Assembly: GCA_044225565.1 (NCBI GenBank)
Contig: JBGAIL010000142.1
Span: 1-13,817 of the forward strand
DNA from: CAVXAE01 sp044225565
GTDB taxonomy: Bacteria; Pseudomonadota; Gammaproteobacteria; Steroidobacterales; Steroidobacteraceae
Reading direction: 5' to 3'
Length of the DNA: 13,817 bases
This document shows, in pieces, positions 8,314 through 13,817 of the stretch (position 1 is its first letter; every line of letters starts with the position of its first letter). The position numbers were made by a program, and so were the translations under genes. The notes beneath the pieces are model-generated. The model was not told the origin of the DNA. It saw only the letters and a program-made list of their open reading frames with translations, and did no database searches.

Positions 8314-8336
8314 GTGAAGGGGCTGGGGAAGCGGGG
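8293..8336 (+). other. G-quadruplex-type motif at the 3' end of the DUF2062 gene
   Basis: Six runs of four or more G occur within 44 bases on the plus (coding) strand: 8293-8296, 8301-8305, 8307-8310, 8319-8322, 8325-8328 and 8333-8336, with spacers of 1-8 bases. This meets the usual pattern for a G-quadruplex. It spans the stop codon at 8311-8313, so the transcript could fold here and affect termination or RNA stability. The pattern is directly visible; folding is inferred. Confidence 0.5.
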
Positions 8337-8398
8337 AGGGTGCGCGTGGCTAGGGCTGGGGGAAAGCAAGAAGGGTCTGCGCGTGGCGAGCTGTGAAC

Positions 8399-8535
8399 GA
8401 GGCTTTCCGGGCTGGCTGATCAGATGGGGCCTGTCTCGCGCCGCCCTCGTCTCCGAGGTGGGGTGGGGCCGGATATCCTCGGGAGCGGCTCCGAGCAGGC
8501 CTCCAAAGAGGCGGCCCAGTCTCTGCCACCCTGCG
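8399..8535 (-). repeat. Inverted repeat arm A (intergenic repeat copy, minus orientation)
   Basis: Read on the minus strand, this arm matches arm B (8702-8857) over most of its length. Shared identical blocks include GGCAGAGACTGGGCCGCCTC, CCGAGGATATC, CCCCACCTCGGAGACGAGGG and GCCAGCCCGGAA. Two small hairpins are visible: GCCTC-TTTG-GAGGC, and CCTCG-GAGA-CGAGG with a GNRA-type loop. The copy lacks about 18 bases present in arm B before GCCAGCCCGG. I do not recognise the family. It resembles a dispersed intergenic repeat more than a gene. Confidence 0.75.
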
Positions 8536-8576
8536 GGAAACCTCATTCGCAGCCCTCGCCCAGACCACCCGCTCGA

Positions 8577-8617
8577 TTCACCCATGCTCCACACACACCA
8601 CTAGTGGAGTGGGTGAA
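8577..8617. terminator. Long stem-loop between the two repeat arms, possible bidirectional terminator
   Basis: TTCACCCA (8577-8584) plus CTCCAC (8587-8592) pairs with GTGGAG (8604-8609) plus TGGGTGAA (8610-8617). This gives a 14-bp stem with a two-base bulge (8585-8586) and an 11-base loop. An embedded perfect palindrome CCACTAGTGG lies at 8598-8607. It sits near the middle of the region between convergent genes, where a terminator serving both would be expected. No T-tract follows on either side, so an intrinsic terminator is not assured. Confidence 0.45.
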
Positions 8618-8701
8618 GAGTCGTCGGTCGGTAGTCGGGTGACGGGTGATCGTGGATTTGCCGGCGTCGAAAGGGTGCGGGGCCGTGACAATGGGATTCT
8701 G

Positions 8702-8857
8702 GAGGGATGGCAGAGACTGGGCCGCCTCTTTGAGGCGTCTTCAGCTGCTCCCCGAGGATATCTGGCCCTCCTACCCCACCTCGGAGACGAGGGCAGCGCG
8801 AGGATGAGGCCTTAAGTGGCTAGACGTTCCCGTACCCTGCCAGCCCGGAAGAAGCCC
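8702..8857 (+). repeat. Inverted repeat arm B (intergenic repeat copy, plus orientation)
   Basis: This is the plus-strand partner of arm A. It carries GGCAGAGACTGGGCCGCCTC, then a GCCTC-TTT-GAGGC hairpin (one loop base fewer than in arm A, stem intact), CCGAGGATATC, the CCTCG-GAGA-CGAGG hairpin and GCCAGCCCGGAA. Between 8812 and 8838 it differs from arm A and is longer. Weaker similarity seems to continue to about 8900 (CCTCG...CCACGC). With arm A it makes a diverged inverted pair separated by about 165 bases, the middle of which holds the stem-loop at 8577-8617. Confidence 0.75.
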
Positions 8858-8906
8858 GTTGGCGCGGCCCCGCACCCGCCTCGCGAACACCAGCCACGCC
8901 TACGCG

Positions 8907-9628
8907 TCACGCACTACGCCACCTCCACCGACGCCCCCTACTCCCCCACCCCCTCCCCACCAGCTCCCCACCCCGCAACTCCAGCACTCTCCTTCCGCCC
9001 CGCCAGCCGCAGATCGTGCGTCACCACGATGAAAGGGCTGGTCTGCGTTCTGATTGAGCTCGAGCATCAACGCGAACACCTGCTCTGCGTTGTGACCATC
9101 GAGATTGCCTGTCGGCTCGTCCGCAAGGACGATCTTGGGCTGAGTGACCAGGGCCCGGGCGACTGCGGCACGCTGGCGCTCGCCACCCGAAAGCTGATGA
9201 GGCCGGTGATCGAGCCGCGCGCCCAGCCCTACGCGCTCCAGAATCTCGCGCGCCCGCTCCTTCGCCACGACGATCCGCTCACGCCTCACGAGCAACGGCA
9301 TCGCGACGTTCTCGAGCGCCGAGAACTCCGGCAGGAGGTGGTGGAACTGATACACGAAACCCAAAGCCTCGTTGCGCAGCTTGCCGCGCGCTCGCTCGCC
9401 CAGATCGTGGATATCCTGCCCCGCCACACGCACCTCCCCGCGGCTCGGTCGGTCCAGCCCTCCCAGAATCTGCAGCAGCGTCGTCTTGCCCGATCCAGAT
9501 GCCCCGACGATGGCGAGTCGCTCGGCTGACGCCACCGACAGATTCACGCCGCGCAGCACCTCGACCGTGGCCGGCCCCTGCGTGAAGCTCTTGTGGACGT
9601 CGCGCGCTTCCAGAACCAGGTCAGTCAT
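8907..9628 (-). pseudogene. lolD: Lipoprotein-releasing ABC transporter ATP-binding protein LolD, with two C-terminal frame breaks
   Basis: LolD powers LolCE to extract lipoproteins from the inner membrane for LolA. From the ATG at 9626-9628 the frame encodes Walker A GASGSGKT (42-49), Q-loop Q94, the signature LSGGERQR (146-153), Walker B IVLADEPTGNLDG (166-178) and then LMLELNQNADQPF (187-199). After F199 this frame turns to Arg/Gly-rich sequence ending at 8900. One base out, at the CCCTTTC on the minus strand (about 9031-9037), the expected IVVTHDLRLAGRK with the H-loop appears. About 13 codons on, near 8987-8995, a third frame supplies RVLELRGGELVGRG and ends with TGA at 8907-8909. One extra T and two missing bases would restore the protein. 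Its start overlaps the preceding permease by 8 bases. LolD is normally essential, so sequencing error is a serious alternative to decay. Confidence 0.85.
8934..8974 (-). other. G-quadruplex-type motif at the 3' end of lolD
   Basis: Six runs of four or more C on the plus strand (8934-8938, 8943-8947, 8949-8953, 8955-8958, 8966-8969, 8971-8974) give a G-rich minus (coding) strand at the 3' end of lolD. This mirrors the six G-runs at the end of the converging DUF2062 gene. The low-complexity sequence also sits next to the second lolD frame break. It may be a fold or simply a hard-to-sequence tract. Confidence 0.45.
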
Positions 9629-10868
9629 GTCGCAAAGCCTCGGCAGGCGCGGTGCGTGAAGCACGCCACGCGGGATAAAGAGTGGCCAGCGCGCACAAGG
9701 CGAAAGCCACCGCACAGACCTGCAGCACGTCGGTGCCCTCCACGTAGGCCGGCAGGTCGCTCATGTAGTAGACGCGTGCGTCCAGGAACTGGGTGCCGAG
9801 CGCCCTCTCGAGCGCGCTCACCAGCGCCTGGAGGTTGCGGGAAAGCACGATGCCCAGGCCCGCACCGAGCGCAGTGCCGGCCAACCCGATCAACACGCCC
9901 TGGATGCCGAATATCGCGAGCACGTTGCGGGGGCCCGCGCCGAGCGTGCGCAGGATGGCGATGTCCGTCTGCTTCTCCTTCACGATCATCACCAGCGTTG
10001 CGACGATGTTGAACGCGGCCACGGCCACGATCATCAGCAGGATCACGAACATCATCGATTTGGTGATCTCGATGGAGCGGAAGAAGTTGGCGTGATTGCG
10101 GGTCCAGTCCGTGACGAAGTAGCCGCCGCCCAGCGCCACCGCCAGTTGGCGCACCAGGCCCGGCGCCATGAGCGGATCGGCGAGCGCAAGCCGGATGCCC
10201 GTGGCACGGTCTCCCAGGCGAAAGAGCTTCGCCGCATCCGCCATGTGCACGAGCGCGAGGCTGCTGTCGAATTCGTACATGCCGGAGTCGAAGATGCCGA
10301 CCACCTGGAAGCGTCGCATCCGCGGCACCACGCCACTCGGCGTCGCCGTACCTTCCGGGGCGATGAGCACCACGGAGTCGCCGACACGCACCTGCAGCTG
10401 CTTCGCGAGCGCCACGCCGAGGATGGTGCCGTAGCTTCCCTCACGCAGAGACTCGAGCTCCCCTTCGACGAGGCGCTGCGCCAGTCCGGTGGCTTTGCGC
10501 TCCTGCTCCGGCAGCACGCCCCGCACCATCGCACCCGTGACGCGCTGACCGTTCGCGATCATGGACTCGGATTCGATGAACGGCACCGCTGCGACCACTT
10601 CGGGACGTCTCAATGCAGCCTGCTGCACCTGCCGCCAGTCTTCCACCGAGCCGTCCAGGCCGGTGAGCGTGCCGTGCGCGGTGACGCTGAGTATCCGCGT
10701 GCGCAGCTCGCGCTCGAAGCCGTTCATCACCGAGAGCACGACGATGAGCGTCGCGACGCCAAGCATCAGCCCGACCACCGATACGAGCGCGACGAACGAC
10801 ACGAAGCCGCGGCGATGCGTGGACCGCAGGTGCCGCGTGCCGATCAGCCATTCGTAGGCACTACTCAT
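9621..10868 (-). CDS. lolE: Lipoprotein-releasing ABC transporter permease (LolC/LolE family), second copy
   Basis: This is the permease subunit of the LolCDE complex, which pulls mature lipoproteins from the outer leaflet of the inner membrane. The 415 residues show the family layout: one N-terminal helix (about 26-48, ending VLSVMNGFERELRTRIL), a large periplasmic domain (about 50-270), and three helices at about 272-296, 317-342 and 381-403. The conserved loop EKQTDIAILRTLGAGPR lies at 298-314 and the family end APAEALRHD at 407-415. The frame is open to 10895, but the ATG at 10866-10868 overlaps the end of the preceding permease by 8 bases and matches the family start. Its stop overlaps the lolD start by 8 bases. 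The LYYMSDLP-type segment (GTQFLDARVYYMSDLP) looks more like LolE than LolC of E. coli, but the C/E assignment is uncertain. Confidence 0.92.
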   Translation of the reverse strand: MSSAYEWLIGTRHLRSTHRRGFVSFVALVSVVGLMLGVATLIVVLSVMNGFERELRTRILSVTAHGTLTGLDGSVEDWRQVQQAALRRPEVVAAVPFIESESMIANGQRVTGAMVRGVLPEQERKATGLAQRLVEGELESLREGSYGTILGVALAKQLQVRVGDSVVLIAPEGTATPSGVVPRMRRFQVVGIFDSGMYEFDSSLALVHMADAAKLFRLGDRATGIRLALADPLMAPGLVRQLAVALGGGYFVTDWTRNHANFFRSIEITKSMMFVILLMIVAVAAFNIVATLVMIVKEKQTDIAILRTLGAGPRNVLAIFGIQGVLIGLAGTALGAGLGIVLSRNLQALVSALERALGTQFLDARVYYMSDLPAYVEGTDVLQVCAVAFALCALATLYPAWRASRTAPAEALRHD

Positions 10869-12104
10869 AGCGCAACGCTTCCGCCGGAGCGACACGAGCG
10901 GCGCGCATGGCGGGATACACGGTGGCGAGAGCCGTGAGCGCGAGGGCGGCCACGCTGATCCAGGCGACGTTGGCCCACCTCAGATCGGACGGAATGCGGG
11001 TGACGTAGTACACGTCCGAATCCATGATCTGGAATCGAAGGTACGCTCGAGTGCCGGCACGATGACATCGACGTTGAGCGCGATCGTCACGCCCAGCAGC
11101 ACGCCCAGCAGCACTCCCAGCCAGCCGATGACCAGCCCCTGCGTGAGGAACGCGCCCATCACCTTGCGAGGCGCGGCGCCGAGCGTGCGCAGGATGGCGA
11201 TATCCGTGCGCTTGTCCGTCACCACCATCACCAGCATGGCGACGAGGTTGAAGGCAGCCACCGCTACGATGAGCAGCAGGATCAGCGCCATCATGGTCTT
11301 CTCGATGCGGATGGCCCGGAAGTAATTCGCGTGATCCCGCGTCCAGTCGATGATCTCCACGCTCTGGGGCAGCACGGCCGCCACCTCGCCGGCACGCTCC
11401 GGCGTCGCGAGCACGTCGTCGAAGCGGATCCTGAGCCCCTCGCCCGCACCGCTGGGCGCGAGCGCACGCGCATCGTCGAGACTGGTGAACAACAACGTGG
11501 CGTCATGATCCTGCAGCCCTGCTTCGAATACGCCGGCTACGATGAACTCACGCAATTTGGGTGCAGGGGCGCCGTTCGCCGCGATGGTGGGAATGAGCAA
11601 CGTGACCGGATCACCGATCGCCAACCCCAGACGCTGCGTGATGATCTCGCCGGCGATCACCTTGTCGCTGCCAGGCGTGAGATCCGCAAGGCTTCCCTGT
11701 GTGACGGAGCGCGCCACGTCCGTCACGCCGGTCTCGACTGCGGGATCGATGCCGCGCAGCGCAACGGGAAGCATCTCGGGTGTGCGTATCGCCAGCACCT
11801 GCAATTCCGCATAGGGCGCGACACCTTTCACACCCGGGACCGCGGCGATCCGGCTGCGGATCGCCGCCCAGTCCGGCTCCCCCACGCCTTCCTTCGCGAC
11901 GACGCGCGCATGCGCGCTCAGCGACAGCAACCGATCCCGAAGCTCGTCCCCCAGCCCGTTCATGACGGACAGGATCACGATGAGCGCGGCCACCCCCACG
12001 CAGACTCCCAGCAGCGATACCCAGGTGATGAAGGACACGAAGAACTTGTGGCTGCGGGCCCGCACGTAGCGCAGCCCCACGAACAGCGAAAGGGGGTGAA
12101 ACAT
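10861..12104 (-). pseudogene. lolC: Lipoprotein-releasing ABC transporter permease (LolC/LolE family), first copy, frameshifted
   Basis: From the ATG at 12102-12104 this frame encodes MFHPLSLFVGLRYVRARS, helix 1 (about 24-47, LIVILSVMNGLGDELRDR), the periplasmic domain, helix 2 (271-295), TDKRTDIAILRTLGAAPRK (296-314) and helix 3 (318-343). After ALERTFD (351-357) it falls out of frame and stops at 10980. Reading from 11031-11036 one base out restores FQIMDSDVYYVTRIPSDLRW, the last helix and the family end APAEALRYE, with TAG at 10861-10863. A single missing base explains this. The restored gene is about 414 codons and overlaps the next permease by 8 bases, as expected for an intact operon. 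An open frame at 10865-11068 is neither of these frames and is not real. Tandem similarity to the second copy indicates duplication. Sequencing error or true decay cannot be separated here. Confidence 0.87.
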
Positions 12105-12111
12105 CGGCAGG

Positions 12112-12120
12112 ATTTAAGCA
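12112..12120 (-). promoter_or_regulatory. Possible extended -10 promoter of the lol operon
   Basis: On the minus strand TGCTTAAAT (12120 to 12112) fits an extended -10 with TTAAAT four of six to consensus. No good -35 is at the right distance. Transcription would begin near 12105, right at the lolC ATG at 12104, and no Shine-Dalgarno sequence precedes that ATG (the bases before it are CCTGCCG). A leaderless lol message is therefore plausible. Confidence 0.4.
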
Positions 12121-12159
12121 CACTTGGAACTGGGTCACAGTTTCTGCAAATGGCGGCGG

Positions 12160-12168
12160 TGCTATAGT
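12160..12168 (+). promoter_or_regulatory. Extended -10 promoter for the small secreted-protein gene
   Basis: TGCTATAGT gives an extended -10 with TATAGT five of six to consensus. The -35 region near 12140 is weak, as is common with a TG extension. The start would be near 12175, leaving a 5' leader of about 20 bases that contains the GAAGGAG ribosome site. It is back to back with the lol operon promoter across about 40 bases. Confidence 0.5.
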
Positions 12169-12180
12169 CCACCCGTCCCC

Positions 12181-12187
12181 GAAGGAG
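12181..12187 (+). promoter_or_regulatory. Ribosome binding site for the gene at 12195
   Basis: GAAGGAG lies 7 bases before the ATG at 12195-12197. It is one of the clearest Shine-Dalgarno sequences in the window and fixes the start of this small gene. Confidence 0.8.
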
Positions 12188-12194
12188 TCTGGCC

Positions 12195-12488
12195 ATGAAA
12201 ACCCGCACCCTGCTGTTCGCGCTCTCCGCCCTCGCCGGCGCGCAGGCCGCGCTCGCCGAGACTGTCGTGGTGGACGACCAGGTGCAGGTGCGCCCGGCCG
12301 GCATCGAAACGCCTGGCAAGGGCATGTCGATGGGCGACGTGGAAAAGCGCTTCGGTGCCCCGGCTCAAAAGCACGCCGCGGTGGGCGGCACGGGCGTGAA
12401 GCAGCCACCCATCACCCGCTGGGACTACACCGGCTTCTCCGTGTTCTTCGAGCGCAATCTCGTCATCCACTCCGTCGCCACCGGTTGA
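12195..12488 (+). CDS. Small exported protein of unknown function, OmlA/BamE-like motif
   Basis: The 97-residue product has a clear signal peptide: MKTR, a hydrophobic stretch (5-20) and an AxA-type site (ALA before E22). The mature part of about 76 residues contains GKGMSMGDVEKRFGAP (42-57) and PPITRWDYTGFSVFFERN (71-88), then LVIHSVATG. The G-M-S-x-x-x-V-x-x-x-F-G-x-P pattern resembles the start of the SmpA/OmlA (BamE) fold, but no lipobox cysteine is present, so it would be a soluble periplasmic protein. Proteins of this kind recur as hypothetical proteins in gammaproteobacteria. It has its own promoter and ribosome site and lies divergent from lolC and upstream of mfd. A role in the envelope is inference from the signal peptide only. 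Confidence 0.9.
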   Translation: MKTRTLLFALSALAGAQAALAETVVVDDQVQVRPAGIETPGKGMSMGDVEKRFGAPAQKHAAVGGTGVKQPPITRWDYTGFSVFFERNLVIHSVATG

Positions 12489-12495
12489 GCCTGCG

Positions 12496-12511
12496 CCCCG
12501 CGCCGGCGGGG
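12496..12511 (+). terminator. GC-rich hairpin after the small secreted-protein gene
   Basis: CCCCGC (12496-12501) pairs with GCGGGG (12506-12511) around a four-base loop, 8 bases after the stop codon. No T-tract follows (TGACGAAC), so it is at best a weak intrinsic terminator or a 3' stabilising hairpin. Confidence 0.35.
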
Positions 12512-12537
12512 TGACGAACCCGGCTTCCCCTCTGTAA

Positions 12538-12557
12538 GCTCGCGGATTTTCGCGAGC
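12538..12557 (+). promoter_or_regulatory. Perfect 7-bp hairpin just upstream of the mfd start
   Basis: GCTCGCG (12538-12544) and CGCGAGC (12551-12557) form a perfect stem around GATTTT, ending 6 bases before the TTG start of mfd. It covers the place where a ribosome site would be (only GCGAG is available), so it could lower mfd translation or be a remnant terminator. The structure is visible; its effect is inferred. Confidence 0.4.
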
Positions 12558-12563
12558 CCGATC

Positions 12564-13817
12564 TTGCTGCTGCGCCCTCCCATTCCGACCTCCGCCGTCC
12601 GCCATCTGCGCTGGCACCAACTCTATGGCAGCGCCGCCGCTCTGGCGCTCGCAGAGGCCATGCGGGGCGACCAGCGGCTGTACGTCGTCGTGGCCGACGG
12701 CGCGCGCGAGCTCGAACGCCTGAGCGCGGAGCTGCGCTTCTACGCGGGAGAGCGCCTTTCGCTGCTCACCTTCCCGGACTGGGAAGTGCTGCCCTACGAC
12801 CTTTTCTCCCCGCACCCCGACATCACTTCGCAGCGCCTGCGGACGCTGTACGAGCTTCCCTCCATTCGCAGCGGCTGCCTGATCGTCGCCTCGGACACGT
12901 TGACCCAGCGCCTGCCGCCACGCGCCTACGTACAGGCGCGCGCCTTCGAGCTGAAGGTCGGAGAGACACTCGGCCTCGACGCTTTCCGCTCACGGCTGGT
13001 GGAAGCCGGCTATGCGAGCGTGAGCCAGGTGACGAGCCCCGGCGAGTTCGCCGTCCGCGGCGCCTTGCTGGACGTGTTTCCCATGGGCTCCGCGCAGCCC
13101 TTGCGCATCGACCTGTTCGACGAGGAGATCGAGGCCATCCGCAGCTTCGATCCCGATACGCAGCGCTCGCTCGACTCGCTGAAGGAAGTGCGCCTACTGC
13201 CCGCCCGCGAAGTGCCGCTGGATGCCGATGCGATCCGCGACTTCAGGAGACGCTTCCGCACGCGCTTCGAAGGCGACCCGATGCGCACCACGATCTACCG
13301 CGGGGTCAGTGAAGGGCTCGCGCCTCCCGGCATCGAGTTCCATCTGCCGCTGTTCTTCGACTCGACCGACACCCTGCTCGACTACCTGCCGAAGAACGCC
13401 GTCGTCGTCCATGACACCGGCCTGCACGGCGCGTTGATGCGCGACTGGCAGGACATCGGAACGCGCTACGAGGACCGTCGGCACGACATCGAGCGCCCGG
13501 TGCTCGCTCCCGCCGAGCTCTTCGTGGAACCGGGCGAGCTCGAAACCCGCATGCGCGAGTTCGCCTCGATCACACTGGAAGCGTTCAAGGCGGACTCGGA
13601 GCCGGCCGCCTCCGCGGAGCTGCACAACTTCCCGACGACGGCGCCACGCGAGATCCGTATCGACACCCGCGCTGAACAACCGTTCGCGCCGTTCGACCGC
13701 TTCCTGCAGGAATTCGGCGGCCGTGTGCTCATCGCTGCAGATTCCGCGGGTCGCCGCGAAGTCCTGCAGGAGATGCTGCGGGCGCACGGCCGCACCGTCG
13801 ACGTAGTGCCCGATTGG
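12564..13817 (+). CDS. mfd: Transcription-repair coupling factor Mfd (5' part, runs off the right edge)
   Basis: Mfd removes RNA polymerase stalled at DNA lesions and recruits UvrA. The 418 codons present cover the N-terminal UvrB-like module and lead into the RNA polymerase-interaction region; the helicase motifs lie beyond the edge of a protein usually near 1150 residues. Seen here are GSAAALALAEA (22-32), FPDWEVLPYDLFSPHPDITS (70-89), LIVASDTLTQRLPP (106-119), GEFAVRGALLDVFPMG (160-175), the PLRIDLFDEEIE segment (179-190) and LPPGIE-like APPGIEFHLPLFF further on. No in-frame ATG occurs before residue 33, which lies inside conserved sequence, so the TTG at 12564-12566 is the likely start. 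Its ribosome site is poor and partly covered by a hairpin. No stop occurs up to the edge. Confidence 0.95.
   Translation, partial: MLLRPPIPTSAVRHLRWHQLYGSAAALALAEAMRGDQRLYVVVADGARELERLSAELRFYAGERLSLLTFPDWEVLPYDLFSPHPDITSQRLRTLYELPSIRSGCLIVASDTLTQRLPPRAYVQARAFELKVGETLGLDAFRSRLVEAGYASVSQVTSPGEFAVRGALLDVFPMGSAQPLRIDLFDEEIEAIRSFDPDTQRSLDSLKEVRLLPAREVPLDADAIRDFRRRFRTRFEGDPMRTTIYRGVSEGLAPPGIEFHLPLFFDSTDTLLDYLPKNAVVVHDTGLHGALMRDWQDIGTRYEDRRHDIERPVLAPAELFVEPGELETRMREFASITLEAFKADSEPAASAELHNFPTTAPREIRIDTRAEQPFAPFDRFLQEFGGRVLIAADSAGRREVLQEMLRAHGRTVDVVPDW

Noticed and set aside
6873..8396. 507-codon plus-strand open frame
   Set aside because: It lies antisense to comEC and then out of frame across DUF2062; composition is Arg/Ala/His-rich and no family is recognisable. 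It is a high-GC shadow.
8609..8815. Short plus-strand open frame within the repeat region, and the minus-strand frame 8073-8594
   Set aside because: Both run through the repeat arms, lack ribosome sites and family features, and are explained by the lack of stops in GC-rich sequence.
8399..8857. Insertion sequence or CRISPR
   Set aside because: There is no transposase frame between the arms, no flanking target duplication that I can see, and no regularly spaced repeats.
9031..9037. Programmed +1 frameshift at CCC-TTT-C in lolD
   Set aside because: The site could allow a +1 slip from UUU to UUC, but a second frame change about 13 codons later is still needed, and no lolD is known to use frameshifting.
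10865..11068. Minus-strand open frame of 67 codons as the C-terminal part of lolC
   Set aside because: Its sequence is not permease-like. The real continuation (MDSDVYYV...APAEALRYE) is in the third frame and ends at 10861.
11331..12167. 278-codon plus-strand open frame opposite lolC
   Set aside because: Antisense shadow of the first Lol permease; runs through the lol promoter.
12162..12815. 217-codon minus-strand open frame
   Set aside because: Antisense to the small secreted-protein gene and the mfd start, both with good evidence.

Overview
The window comes from a high-GC, LPS-making Gram-negative bacterium, most likely a gammaproteobacterium. The evidence is gene content and order: lipid A/Kdo genes (msbA, lpxK, kdsB), a Lol lipoprotein-release operon, comEC next to an exbB/exbD pair, and mfd. 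This order is familiar from Pseudomonas/Xanthomonas-type genomes; I cannot place it more precisely without searches.

Layout. (1) 1-597, minus strand: the 3' part of an RHS gene, cut off at its 5' side and running off the left edge. (2) 676-5552, minus strand: a tight operon exbB-exbD-msbA-lpxK-ycaR-kdsB, with 4-base stop/start overlaps or gaps of 7-10 bases. It covers proton-motive energy transduction, lipid A flipping, lipid A 4'-phosphorylation and CMP-Kdo synthesis. (3) 5607-7793, minus strand: comEC, broken by an in-frame TGA and carrying a metallo-beta-lactamase-like domain without its metal ligands. (4) 7792-8313, plus strand: a DUF2062 membrane protein whose ATG overlaps the divergent comEC ATG inside one CATG. 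(5) 8293-8974: the space between two converging genes, with a mirror-like layout of six G-runs, a repeat arm, a hairpin, an inverted repeat arm and six C-runs. (6) 8907-12104, minus strand: two tandem LolC/LolE-type permeases followed by lolD. The first permease and lolD contain frame-breaking indels. (7) 12105-12194: a divergent promoter region. (8) 12195-12488, plus strand: a small secreted protein of unknown function. (9) 12564 to the right edge, plus strand: the first 418 codons of mfd.

Most of the window is conserved envelope biogenesis. The Lol operon sends lipoproteins outward, and MsbA/LpxK/KdsB make and move the lipid A-Kdo core. The unusual parts are the inverted repeat region at 8293-8974, the degenerate and interrupted ComEC, the shared CATG start, the three indels in the Lol operon (sequencing error or real decay) and the orphan RHS piece. 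I did not see a clearly new multi-gene system, and I saw no CRISPR array, tRNA, rRNA or insertion sequence.
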